Origin: FEN-1219 sp963744305
GTDB taxonomy: Bacteria > Pseudomonadota > Gammaproteobacteria > Steroidobacterales > Rariloculaceae
Direction of reading: 5' to 3'
Assembly (NCBI GenBank): GCA_963744305.1
Contig: CAVUTF010000046.1
Coordinates: 310,001 to 374,000, forward strand
Length of the DNA: 64,000 nt
In this document: one piece after another, positions 51,304 through 60,261 of the stretch
Numbering within the stretch: the stretch's first letter is position 1
Layout of the letters: every line of letters starts with the position of its first letter
The notes under the pieces: model-generated
Database searches by the model: none
The model's input: the letters and a program-made list of their open reading frames with translations, nothing else
Told to the model about the DNA's origin: nothing
Translations under genes and position numbers: made by a program

Positions 51304-52279
51304 ATGGCGATTAAGCATCGCGCGAGCAGGATTTGCATTCTCGGCGGCACGGGTTTTGTCGGCCGCTCGCTCGTAGGGCGGCTGATTCTGGCGGGCTACG
51401 ACGTCGTCGTACTGACGCGGAGCCGCGAGGCAAGTCGCGCGCTGTGGATCTATCCGGGCGTCGAGCTGCTCGAGGTCGACGTTCATGACGAGCGTGCGCT
51501 CGGTGACGCACTGCGAGGTTGCGACGCCGCCATCAATCTGATCGGTATCCTCAACGAACAGGGGCATGACGGCGCGGGCTTCAAGAAAGTGCACGTCGAT
51601 CTCGCCGTGAAGCTCGTGCGATCCTGCCTAGCCCGCGGCGTGCGGCGGCTCTTGCACATGAGCGCGCTCAAAGCGGACGCGCAGCTCGGTCCCAGCCATT
51701 ATTTACGGACGAAAGGCCTAGCCGAGGCCGCGATCCGCGACCTCGCTGGCAGCGCCGTCAAATACACGATCTTTCAGCCCTCGGTCATCTTCGGAGCAAG
51801 CGATACGTTCACGAATCGCTTCGCACGCCTGCTCCGGGTGCTGCCGGCATTTCCGCTGCCGCAAGCCGAGGCGCGCTTCGCCCCGGTGTTCGTCGAGGAC
51901 GTGGCGCAGGCTTTCGTCGCCGCCATCGACAATAGCGACACTCACGGTCGAACCTACCAGCTCTGCGGCCCGGACATCTTCTCGTTGGCCGAAATCGTGC
52001 GCTTCGTCAGTTGGACGCTCGGACGCAAGCGGCTCGTGGTGCCGCTGCCGCATTGGCTTGGGCGCGTGCAGGCCTGGATCGGCGAGTATCTGCTGCCCGG
52101 CAAACCACATCTCGCTCGACAATTTCCGCTCGTTGAGCGAGGCGAGCGTGTGCAGCGATAACGGCTTTGGCTCGTTCGGCATCGAGCCGCAATCGCTCGG
52201 CGCGATAATGCCGACGTACCTGGCCCGTGGGGGCCGTCAGGGACGTTTAGCCCGGCTGCGCCAGGGCACGCGGCGTTGA
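51304..52279 (+). CDS. NAD(P)-binding epimerase-like protein of the NDUFA9 type (frame broken by one base)
   Basis: This extended SDR (atypical subgroup) begins ICILGGTGFVGRSLVGRLI, with a Rossmann loop GGTGFVG. The mitochondrial complex I subunit NDUFA9 and bacterial COG0702 proteins share this form. The frame breaks at about 52108. Removing one base joins LLPGKP to ISLDNFRSLSEASVC and gives 324 residues. It follows htrA closely (30 nt). The end overlaps the convergent peptidase gene by 33 bp. Enzyme activity is unknown. Confidence 0.85.
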
Positions 52280-53323
52280 CGCCTGGCGTAGCCAGGTTTC
52301 GAGCCGCGCTTCACGCTCCTGCGGCGTGAGCTCCGCGAGCGCGCTCACTTCCGCATAGAAAGCTTCGAGCCCGCATTCCCGCAGCCGCCATCGGAGTCCA
52401 GGGAGCCACCGTCGATAGGTGGCTACCGAGGCAAGCACCGCGTTGTTGAGCGGCTGCGCGAACCACGCGTCGTAGTCGGTCGTTCCGCCCCACTCCTTTT
52501 TCAGGGTCGCGTATTCCTCGCGCATGATCTCGAATACCTGCTCTTTCGCGATGCGTTTTGCGGCAGGCGGATCGGAGCCTGCGAACGCGACGGTGAGCCG
52601 GGCTTGCTGATCCAAGACGAGATCGGCGAAATCCGCGCGATAGCGCAGACGTCGATGGTAGCGTTCGAGCGCGGCGCTCTCCTCACGTTGCCGCAGCCAG
52701 CGCTCGGTCCCGTATTCCTCTACGGTGGTCGCGAAAGCTTCATTGAACTCGCTGTCGTCCTTGATATACAGCTTTTGATGCGCGAGCTCGTGAAAAACGA
52801 GGCTCGCGATGTATTCATCGCCGCCGCCTATCATCGTGTTCAAGACCGGATCGGCGAAATAACCCAACGTCGAATACGCGCTCGCACCGCCGAGATAAGT
52901 GTCGAGTCCCTCTCGCGCGAGCCGTGACTGGAAGCGCTCGGCGCCGTCGCGATCGAAGAAACCTCGATAAGCGACACAGCCGGCGAACGGAAAGCACCAG
53001 CGTCGCGGCTCGACCGAGAATTCGTCCGCGGCAACGACGTTCCAGACGACGTATGGACGTCCTAGATCTGCGTAGCTCGTGTAGCTGTCGTTGTCCGGGA
53101 GCTTGAGGTCCGTGACCGCGAAGCGACGGATTTCCGCGACGCTCGCCAACTTCTCGCGCAAAGCAGGATCGGTTTGCGGATCCGCGAGCAGGGTTTCGAT
53201 CGGCGTGCGTTTGCGCAGCAGCTCGAGTTGCCCGCCGATCGCTTGCCAATAGAACGGCAACGCGCAACTTCCAAGCAACGGACTTAAGCATAGCAACGCA
53301 GCGTAACGAGCGACGCTTCTCAC
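52247..53323 (-). CDS. Zinc aminopeptidase-like lipoprotein (PF10023 family)
   Basis: This 358-residue protein has a lipoprotein signal (LLCLSPLLGSC, lipidated Cys about 20) and a metallopeptidase motif FHELAHQKLY (HExxH variant HELAH), followed by EFNEAFATTVEEYG with the likely third zinc ligand. The family is annotated as putative aminopeptidase, and substrates are unknown. It is divergent from cca and probably anchored in the periplasm. Confidence 0.88.
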   Translation of the reverse strand: MRSVARYAALLCLSPLLGSCALPFYWQAIGGQLELLRKRTPIETLLADPQTDPALREKLASVAEIRRFAVTDLKLPDNDSYTSYADLGRPYVVWNVVAADEFSVEPRRWCFPFAGCVAYRGFFDRDGAERFQSRLAREGLDTYLGGASAYSTLGYFADPVLNTMIGGGDEYIASLVFHELAHQKLYIKDDSEFNEAFATTVEEYGTERWLRQREESAALERYHRRLRYRADFADLVLDQQARLTVAFAGSDPPAAKRIAKEQVFEIMREEYATLKKEWGGTTDYDAWFAQPLNNAVLASVATYRRWLPGLRWRLRECGLEAFYAEVSALAELTPQEREARLETWLRQASTPRALAQPG

Positions 53324-53365
53324 CGATCAACCTTTGCGAATAGACACCTACGGTATGATGAAGTC

Positions 53366-54589
53366 ATGAAAGTCTATGAGGTCGGCGGCGCCGTGCGCGA
53401 TGCGTTGCTAGGCCGAACTATAAAGGAACGCGACTGGGTCGTCGTCGGCTCCAGTGCGTCCGAGCTCACGGCCTTGGGCTATCGGCCCGTCGGCAAGGAC
53501 TTCCCCGTGTTTCTGCATCCGGTGACCGGCGAGCAGTACGCCCTGGCCCGAACCGAACGGAAGATTGGACCAGGCTATACGGGGTTTTCGTTCGACACGT
53601 CGGGCGACGTCACACTCCAGCAGGATCTCGCACGCCGCGACTTGACGATCAACGCAATCGCAAAGGACGAAAACGGCCAGATCATCGACCCGTGGGGCGG
53701 TCAACGGGATCTCGAGCAGCGCGTGCTCCGGCATGTATCGCCAGCGTTTCGCGAGGACCCTTTGCGGGTCTTGCGCGTGGCGCGTTTCGCCGCACGCTTC
53801 AAGAGCGCAGGCTTTACGGTCGCGCCCGAGACCTCTGAGCTCATGCGCGAGATCGTCGCGAGCGGAGAGCTCGAGGCGTTGCGCCCAGAGCGCGTTTGGC
53901 AGGAAACGTCAAAGGCGCTGCAGGAGGACCGCCCCGACGTCTATTTCGAGGTGCTTCGGGAGTGCGCTGCGCTCGCCCGCGTATTTCCCGAGATCGACGC
54001 ATTGTTCGGCGTACCGCAACCCGAGCGCTGGCATCCCGAAATCGACACCGGCGTGCACACGTTGCTCGCCTTGCGCTTGGCGGCCGAGATCTCGAATAGC
54101 GAGACGGTGAGATTCGCCGTGCTGACGCATGACCTCGGCAAGGCTGCCACTCCCAAGCTGCTGCTGCCGCGACATCATGGGCACGAGCATCGGACTCTGC
54201 CGATACTCGAGCGGCTTTGCGAACGGCTGCCCGTGCCGAACCGCTTTCGCGAGCTTGCCCAGCATGTCGCCCGCTATCACGGCTTGGTGCACCGCGCCGC
54301 GGAGCTGCGTCCGCAGACGATCATGCAGCTCATCGCCGATGTCGACGGGCTGCGGCAACCCGAACGGTTCGAGGAATTCCTGCTGGCATGCGAGGCGGAC
54401 GCGCGCGGGCGCAAGGGTCTCGAGGGACGGACCTACGACCAGGCCGACCTTTTACGGCGCGCTCTGCGTGCGGCCCGCGGCATCGATGCGGGCCGCGTGC
54501 AAGCCGAAAGCAAGCTCGAGGGAGCCCTGCTCGGTGAGGCCCTGCGGATCGAGCGCCTCAAAGCCGTCAAGGCCGTGCTGCGCGAATGA
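53366..54589 (+). CDS. cca: Multifunctional CCA tRNA nucleotidyltransferase with HD phosphohydrolase domain
   Basis: This 407-residue class II CCA enzyme repairs or adds the tRNA 3' CCA. It begins MKVYEVGGAVRDALLGRTIKERDWVVVG, with the nucleotidyltransferase GGAVRD and ERDWVVVG (DxD-type region). RRDLTINA and the EDPLRVLRVARFAARF neck follow. The HD domain (about 225-330) has HPEIDTGVHTLL and THDLGKA, giving phosphatase/2',3'-cyclic phosphodiesterase activity in the gammaproteobacterial type. The frame is intact. Confidence 0.96.
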   Translation: MKVYEVGGAVRDALLGRTIKERDWVVVGSSASELTALGYRPVGKDFPVFLHPVTGEQYALARTERKIGPGYTGFSFDTSGDVTLQQDLARRDLTINAIAKDENGQIIDPWGGQRDLEQRVLRHVSPAFREDPLRVLRVARFAARFKSAGFTVAPETSELMREIVASGELEALRPERVWQETSKALQEDRPDVYFEVLRECAALARVFPEIDALFGVPQPERWHPEIDTGVHTLLALRLAAEISNSETVRFAVLTHDLGKAATPKLLLPRHHGHEHRTLPILERLCERLPVPNRFRELAQHVARYHGLVHRAAELRPQTIMQLIADVDGLRQPERFEEFLLACEADARGRKGLEGRTYDQADLLRRALRAARGIDAGRVQAESKLEGALLGEALRIERLKAVKAVLRE

Positions 54590-54590
54590 C

Positions 54591-55469
54591 TCAGCGGCCG
54601 TAGATCAAGAGCAGGACTCCGCCGTACAGACCGGACTCCAAGAGCTCCGAGCGGCCGCTGCCCAGGTTGACCGCCAAATCGATTCGCCGCGCGATCGGAA
54701 ACAGCACACCGGCGTTCACGGTCTCGAAAACCGACCCGTCAACAGCCGATTCGTCGCGGCTGAAGGTGAGATCCACCAAGCTGCGCCCGACCTCGGTCTC
54801 GAAGCCGACCATTCTTTCGTGATCGATGAAGCTATTCGCAAGCGTCAACGTCGAGGCGCTGAGGAGATTGAGTTGCGCGGTGCGCGGCAGCACCGCGAGA
54901 TCACGCTCGTAGTCATGCTCGCTCATACCGAAGTACAGTTGCCAGCGCTCGGCCGGCTGCACGCGCAGATTCAAAGCGAAGCTGTCCGCCGACACCTCAG
55001 CCGTACGCTGCAGCGTCCCGCCGAGCGGTCCCGTCAACGTAAACGGGATATCGATATCGCGGCGCTCGTGCGCGAGCGCGACTCGAAAGCGCGGTCGCTG
55101 AATATAGAATGAGGCGCGCACATCCGACGACTCGAGCGCGTCCGGATCCCCCCAGCTCTCGAGCTCGAAGGTCAATCCGACGACGCCGAATCGGTGGTCG
55201 ACGCCTGCTGCCAAGGTTTCCGCAGAGACGTCCACTAGCTCCGACGCCAAGCGGCTACGACCAGCCCTGAACATCAACCACGTCCGATCCGAAACACCTA
55301 AATTGAACGTCGCGAGCAGACTGTTGCTCGACTCCTCGTCGGCCTGCCCCGCGAGACCGAACGCCCAGGATGTTCCCGACGGTTCGTCGGCAGCTTGCGC
55401 GAACGCGCCTCGAGGCAACCAAGCGGTCGCGCAGCACGCGAGGCAGAGGGCGCGGCGCAAGCCAGTCAT
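54591..55469 (-). CDS. Predicted outer-membrane beta-barrel-like protein of unknown function
   Basis: I do not recognise this family. From ATG at 55469 it has 292 residues. It has a signal peptide (LCLACCATAWLPRGAFA-QA) and then repeated amphipathic strands with alternating hydrophobic residues, such as WLMFRAGRSRL, RFRVALAHERRDI and GLTFELESW. It ends GLYGGVLLLIYGR with a terminal aromatic-poor strand. Porin-like or autotransporter-like architecture is possible. It converges with cca (1 nt between stops). Confidence 0.75.
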   Translation of the reverse strand: MTGLRRALCLACCATAWLPRGAFAQAADEPSGTSWAFGLAGQADEESSNSLLATFNLGVSDRTWLMFRAGRSRLASELVDVSAETLAAGVDHRFGVVGLTFELESWGDPDALESSDVRASFYIQRPRFRVALAHERRDIDIPFTLTGPLGGTLQRTAEVSADSFALNLRVQPAERWQLYFGMSEHDYERDLAVLPRTAQLNLLSASTLTLANSFIDHERMVGFETEVGRSLVDLTFSRDESAVDGSVFETVNAGVLFPIARRIDLAVNLGSGRSELLESGLYGGVLLLIYGR

Positions 55470-55485
55470 GAGTGGCACCATAGTT

Positions 55486-56643
55486 CTAGAGCCTGTGTCG
55501 CTGATCGCTGCCCGGCAGCGGGCCTGAGTCGACGCCTTTGCGCAGCAACAGCACCTTGAATCGCTCGCCCATCTCTCCCGGCAAGATCAAGGTCTGCAGC
55601 GCGCTCCGCTCGCGGGCATCCGCCATGGCCGAGGCGAACACCCCCGGATCCGCCGCAGCGGTACCCAGCAGAAACTGCGCCTGAGTCGTGAATCCCGCGA
55701 CCGTCAGGCCGGCGGGTTCGGCAGCATCGGCGCAAGCGCTGAAATCGACCCAAGCGCTCAAGTCCGTAAGCCCGGGATACGAAAGCGGGTCTTGATGGGC
55801 TCGATGTCGGTAGTGGCAGATCAACGTGCCTTCGCTCCGCTGCTCGTGGTAGTACTCGCGGCGCGTCAACCCGTAATCGACGAACACGAGGCTACCCCTG
55901 CGCAATGATGCCGCAAGCTCCTTCAGCCAAACCGGAAGTAGTAAGCAGATTTCGGAAACGTAGCCTTCGGGAAACGTGCGACCGAGCTTCGCTTCGAGAG
56001 CCGTCACAGCCTCGCTGAGGCGCTGGTCCCGCGCGCCTTCGCAAAGGCGGAGCTCGGCCGACACGACGGCGACGCCGAGCGGCCGGACGTCGCCGGCACG
56101 CTTCACGAAACGGGCGACGGGCAGCGCGTCGATGACCTCGTTCGCGATCACGGCGCCGTCGATTGGGCTCCCGGCCAACCCATCGATCCACGAGACACGC
56201 ACGCCATAACGCTCGAGCTCGCGCTGTTGCCGCGCGCGCAGGTCGGCGCTGCGCTCGAGAATTCGGTAGGCGACGTCATCCCGGCCACGCTCGCTCAATG
56301 CGTCGAGCACTTGCGCCGCGAGCTTGCCGCTGCCGGCACCGAGCTCGAGCACGGTCGGTGCGTCCAACTGTGCGAGCTCGCGCTCGAGCGTTGCGGCGAG
56401 CGCCCGACCGAGAAGATCGGAAAGCTCCGGTGCGGTCACGAAGTCGCCCGCGGCGCCGAGCTTCGTGCTGCCAGCGCTGTAGTAGCCGAGTCCCGGCGTA
56501 TACAAAGCGAGCTCCATGTAGCGGCTGAAATCGATCCAGCCGCCAGCTGCGGCGATCTCTTCGCGGATCAGTGCGCTCAACTCGACACTTAGCTGTCGAG
56601 CTGCGCTGCTCGGCGCTGGGAGTTGTGCGGTGGAGGAAGTCAT
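55486..56643 (-). CDS. MidA/NDUFAF7-like SAM-dependent methyltransferase (COG1565)
   Basis: This 385-residue methyltransferase has GGWIDFSRYMELALYTPGLGYY, a GDFVTAPELSDLLGRALA segment, and the SAM motif VLELGAGSGKLA. The C-terminal half has FVDYGLTRREYYHEQRSEGTLICHYRHRAH, a hallmark of COG1565. The human member NDUFAF7 methylates an arginine of a complex I subunit. Bacterial substrates are not settled. The start at 56643 (MTSSTAQL) is chosen, and a longer start at 56691 is possible. It is divergent from the SDR gene. Confidence 0.88.
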   Translation of the reverse strand: MTSSTAQLPAPSSAARQLSVELSALIREEIAAAGGWIDFSRYMELALYTPGLGYYSAGSTKLGAAGDFVTAPELSDLLGRALAATLERELAQLDAPTVLELGAGSGKLAAQVLDALSERGRDDVAYRILERSADLRARQQRELERYGVRVSWIDGLAGSPIDGAVIANEVIDALPVARFVKRAGDVRPLGVAVVSAELRLCEGARDQRLSEAVTALEAKLGRTFPEGYVSEICLLLPVWLKELAASLRRGSLVFVDYGLTRREYYHEQRSEGTLICHYRHRAHQDPLSYPGLTDLSAWVDFSACADAAEPAGLTVAGFTTQAQFLLGTAAADPGVFASAMADARERSALQTLILPGEMGERFKVLLLRKGVDSGPLPGSDQRHRL

Positions 56644-56710
56644 ATGGCGCGACGGCGTGGCGGCGACATAGTGTACTCTTGCTCGAAACACCCGAAGGCA
56701 CGGAGCAACG

Positions 56711-57472
56711 GTGAGGCGTCCCGAACCATCGCGATCTCTCCACGGTCAGTGGGCGCTCGTTACCGGCGCCGCGAAACGCATCGGTGCGGTGATCGCGTCG
56801 ACCTTGCATGAGGCCGGGGCAAATGTCGCGATTCACTACTTGAGCTCCGAGCGCGCTGCGAACGACCTCGTCGATGAGCTCAATTCGCGCCGCGAACTAT
56901 CAGCGTTCGCGATCGGCGCGGACCTGCGCGACGTGCACGCGCTGGAGCGCATGATGCGGCAAGTCTTGGCGCGCACCGGCCGTCTCGACGTTTTGGTGAA
57001 CAACGCTTCGAACTTCTACCCGACACCGATCGGCTCGATCACGGACGAGCAATGGCACGATCTGATCGATAGCAACTTGAAAGCGCCGCTGTTCTTGACG
57101 CAAGCGGCGCTTCCCGCGTTGCGGGAAGCGCGCGGAGTAATCGTGAACATCGTCGACGTGCACGCTCAACGACCGCTGCGCGAGCACTCCGTGTATGGCG
57201 CCGCGAAAGCCGGGCTCGCGATGCTGACACGCTCGCTCGCGAAGGACTTAGGCCCGGAGGTTCGCGTCAACGGCGTCGCGCCCGGCGCGATCCTGTGGCC
57301 GGAAACGGGCATGTCGGAAGAGCTGCGCCGCAGCATCCTCAAGCAGACGGCGTTGAAACGCGCAGGCGATCCGCAGGATATCGCCTCCGCCGTGCTCTTC
57401 TTGGTCCGTGATGCACCTTACGTCACCGGCGAGATCATCGCCGTCGACGGCGGCCGCAGCGTCGGCTGGTAG
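56711..57472 (+). CDS. folM: Pteridine reductase / SDR (FolM-like)
   Basis: This 253-residue classical SDR starts with GTG and reads WALVTGAAKRIGAVIASTLHEAG. The Arg in TGAAKRIG is the feature of pteridine reductases. NNAS and the active site with VYGAAKAGL (YxxxK) are present, with VDVHAQRPL nearby instead of the common Ser motif. It could supply dihydromonapterin or tetrahydrofolate reduction. Converging folK and folB support a pterin role. Confidence 0.85.
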   Translation: MRRPEPSRSLHGQWALVTGAAKRIGAVIASTLHEAGANVAIHYLSSERAANDLVDELNSRRELSAFAIGADLRDVHALERMMRQVLARTGRLDVLVNNASNFYPTPIGSITDEQWHDLIDSNLKAPLFLTQAALPALREARGVIVNIVDVHAQRPLREHSVYGAAKAGLAMLTRSLAKDLGPEVRVNGVAPGAILWPETGMSEELRRSILKQTALKRAGDPQDIASAVLFLVRDAPYVTGEIIAVDGGRSVGW

Positions 57473-57474
57473 GC

Positions 57475-57988
57475 CTACGCGCGTTCCCGCAACACGGCTT
57501 CGGCAGACAGAAGATCACCGAGCGCCAGAGGTCTGACGACTCTGGTCGATTGCGCGCGCCATGCCGCACCGAGCGCCTCGCCCGTCACGGGATGAAGGAG
57601 CTCGGGCGCGAGCTCAGCAAGCGGCGCCAGCACGTACGGATGGCGGCGAATGTCGCCGCGCGGCACGCGAGCCTCCGGGTCGACTCGTCGGCCGTACAGC
57701 AAAAGATCCAGGTCGAGCTGACACGCGCCCGCCGCCCGCGTGCCGCGCACTCGCCCAGCGGAGCTCTCGAGCGCCGCAAGGAACTCGCGCACCTCGCCGA
57801 GCGCGAAGTGCGTCGCGAACGCGACGACGAGATTCAAGTAGTCCGGGGCCGGCACGCCTGTCGCGGCGCTCGAGTAGACGGACGAACGTCGCGCCGGACC
57901 GAACCGTTTCTTCTAGGCCGGCGACCGCACGGCGCAGCTGCCGTTCGGCATCTACATTGCTGGCGAGCCCGACATAAACCTCAGGCAT
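57475..57988 (-). CDS. folK: HPPK: 2-amino-4-hydroxy-6-hydroxymethyldihydropteridine pyrophosphokinase (frame broken by one base)
   Basis: FolK transfers pyrophosphate from ATP to the pterin in folate synthesis. The N-terminal MPEVYVGLASNVDAERQL reads in one frame. At about 57877 the frame shifts, and removing one base joins it to YSSAATGVPAPDYLNLVV and LDLDLLLYGRR, the catalytic DxD region. The repaired protein is 170 residues, normal for FolK. It overlaps folB by 8 nt and converges with folM. Confidence 0.9.
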
Positions 57989-58340
57989 CGGCGGCGTGCC
58001 GCTCGATGACGATGCCGACATCACGGGCGCCATCTACGGCCCCCGGCTTCGCAATCGTGACTTTCACCCACGGCGCGCCGAACTCCTGGAGCGCAATGCG
58101 CGCGACCGCCTCCGCCAGTGATTCGACGAGATGAAACTGCGACTGTCCCACGAAATCCATCAAGCGCCTCGCTAGGTCGTCGTAGTTCAGCGCCGACCGG
58201 ACCGCATCGGTTTGTGCCGCGCGGCGAGCGTCCGTCGCGAGCTCCAAATCGATGCTCACGTTCTGCTTGACGCGCCGCTCCCAATCCAAGAAACCGATGA
58301 TGGTCTCGACCTTGAGCTCACGAATGAAGAGTTCGTCCAC
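57981..58340 (-). CDS. folB: Dihydroneopterin aldolase FolB
   Basis: This 119-residue tunnelling-fold enzyme reads DELFIRELKVETIIGFLDWERRVKQNVSIDLEL, with the usual 'G---WER---Q-V--D' pattern, and a C-terminal PWVKVTIAKPGAVDGARDVGI. It converts dihydroneopterin to the FolK substrate. The start GTG at 58340 matches the family. A longer in-frame ATG at 58385 would run into tsaD. It lies between tsaD and folK. Confidence 0.93.
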   Translation of the reverse strand: MDELFIRELKVETIIGFLDWERRVKQNVSIDLELATDARRAAQTDAVRSALNYDDLARRLMDFVGQSQFHLVESLAEAVARIALQEFGAPWVKVTIAKPGAVDGARDVGIVIERHAADA

Positions 58341-58356
58341 AACCGCAATTACCCTC

Positions 58357-59392
58357 TCAAAGCCCAACGGGCGGCGCCAACTCATCGAGCGGCCACCGCG
58401 GTCTCGCGACGATGCGCGGCCGACCCGACCGCCCCTCGATGAGCCTTTGCGAGCCCGCGTACGCGATCATGGCGCCATTGTCCGTGCACAAGGCCGGTCG
58501 CGGATAATACACGCGAGCGCCCGCCCGCCGACCGAAGGTGGTGAGTTGCTCGCGGAAGACTCCGGTTCGCGCCCACGCCGCCGGCAACCACGAGGCGCTC
58601 GAGACCCGTTGCTTCGAGCGCTGCTTTCGACTTTGCAACGAGCGAGTCGACGGCGGCGGCTTGAAACGAGGCCGCAATATCGGCGCGATCTCTATCCTCG
58701 AGGCGGTTGTCCGTCGTTCGGCACGACTCCACCACCAGGCGCACTGCGGTCTTCAAGCCGCTGAAGCTGAAGTCCAAGCCTTGCTTCACGAGCGGTCGCG
58801 GCAACGCAAAGCGCTCCGGATTACCGGTGTCGGCCAGAGCGGCGAGCGCAGGACCGCCCGGATAGGGCAAAGACAACAGCCGCGCTACCTTGTCGAACGC
58901 CTCACCGGCGGCATCATCGAGCGTTTCGCCAAGGATTCGGTAGCGACCGACGCCTGCCACTTGCACGAGCTGCGTGTGCCCTCCGGAAACGAGGAGCGCG
59001 ACGAACGGGAAATCCGGCCGCTCGGCTTCGAGCATGCAGGCGAGCAAATGGCCCTCCATGTGATGCACGGGCACCGCAGGAACGTCGAGGCCGTAGGCCA
59101 GTGCGGCCGCGAATGAACCGCCTACCATGAGGGCTCCAATCAGACCCGGTCCCGCCGTGTAGGCAATCGCGTCGAGGTCGGTCAGCGAGAGATTCGCTTC
59201 TGCAAGCATTCCGTTCAGCAGGGGTGCGAGCTTGGCGATGTGGTCGCGCGAGGCGAGCTCGGGCACCACCCCACCGAACGCCGCATGGATGTCCACCTGG
59301 CTCGACAACCGTTCGGCGACAATCCCGCGGCCGGCCTCAAATACGGCCGCGCCGGTCTCATCGCAGCTGGTTTCTATCCCGAGAACTCGCAT
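58357..59392 (-). CDS. tsaD: tRNA threonylcarbamoyladenosine transferase TsaD (frame broken by one base)
   Basis: TsaD carries out the last step of t6A37 modification with TsaBE. MRVLGIETSCDETGAAV and the metal-binding HHMEGH (about 110-115) are clear. At about 58561 the frame shifts inside GGVGANR. Removing one base restores VFREQLTTFGRRAGARVYYPRPALCTDNGAMIAYAG and gives 344 residues. Being usually essential, it is probably intact in the organism. It is divergent from rpsU, an arrangement shared by many proteobacteria. Confidence 0.93.
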
Positions 59393-59492
59393 TTCTGGTC
59401 TTTACACGTTCGTGGTCGCGCGGCTAATATTCTCGGCTTAGTGCCGGCCTAGCCGGCCTCTTTTTCTTCACTATAGCCATGACGAGCATTTG

Positions 59493-59708
59493 ATGCCTGG
59501 CGTCCGAATCAGAGAAAGCGAACACTTCGATGCCGCGTTGCGCCGCTTCAAGCGGGCCTGCGAAAAGGCCGGTATTCTGACAGAGTTGCGTCGCCGCGAG
59601 TTCTACGAGAAGCCGACTCAAGAACGGAAGCGCAAGAAGGCGGCGGCCGTGAAACGGCACATGAAACGCAGCTCGCGCACGACCACAAGGCGTAGACGTC
59701 TCTACTGA
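59493..59708 (+). CDS. rpsU: 30S ribosomal protein bS21
   Basis: This 71-residue basic protein reads PGVRIRESEHFDAALRRFKRACEKAGILTELRRREFYEKPTQERKRKKAAAVKRH, the standard bS21 pattern. It helps anti-Shine-Dalgarno pairing on the 30S subunit. A TTG lies one codon upstream, and the ATG is used. It is the first gene of the macromolecular synthesis operon rpsU-yqeY-dnaG-rpoD. Confidence 0.97.
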   Translation: MPGVRIRESEHFDAALRRFKRACEKAGILTELRRREFYEKPTQERKRKKAAAVKRHMKRSSRTTTRRRRLY

Positions 59709-59724
59709 TCCGCAGTTTCCGGTC

Positions 59725-60174
59725 ATGGCGCTCAAGGACCGCCTCCAGCAAGACATGCAGGCAGCACTGAAAGCCGGCGACAAGGCGCGTCTTTCGTTTT
59801 GCGAATGGCCCTCGCAGCGGTCAAGCAGCGCGAGGTCGACACTCGCCGGCCGCTCGATGATGCGGGAGTTCAGGCAGTCCTCGAGCGCATGATCAAGCAA
59901 GGCCGCGACTCGGCGGGTCAGTATCGCGACGGCCGCCGGGAAGATTTGGTCGCCAAAGAAGAAGCCGAGATACTCGTACTCCAGAGCTATCTTCCGCAGC
60001 AACTCGAGCGACGGCGAGCTCGACGCATTGATCACGGAATGCATCGAAGCGGCCGGCGCGAGGAGCCTGAAGGATCTCGGCAAAGTCATGGGTGTCATCA
60101 AGACGCGAGCGCAAGGACGCGTCGACATGAGTCAAGTGAGCGCCCGTGTTCGCGCGGCTCTCGACAGCGACTAG
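59725..60174 (+). CDS. yqeY: GatB/YqeY domain protein (frame broken twice)
   Basis: The YqeY family resembles the tail of the GatB amidotransferase subunit. Its role is not well defined. MALKDRLQQDMQAALKAGDKARLS reads to a T run at 59797-59800, where one base is missing. LRMALAAVKQREVDTRRPLDD... SYLPQQL reads to about 60006, where one base is extra. SDGELDALITECIEAAGARSLKDLGKVMGVIKTR completes 149 residues. The two shifts cancel. The conserved spacing points to consensus errors. Confidence 0.88.
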
Positions 60175-60261
60175 TCCGCGGCTGTCTTGAACAAGTAGCT
60201 GATCGAATATCAGTGAGAGCTCGGCGAGACCTTGCTCTTTCGCCCCGGCGTTCAATAATGC

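Noticed and set aside
51286..52161. The NDUFA9-like gene ending at 52161
   Set aside because: The last residues after LLPGKP are out of family. The other frame continues with ISLDNFRSLSEASV, so the true end is 52279.
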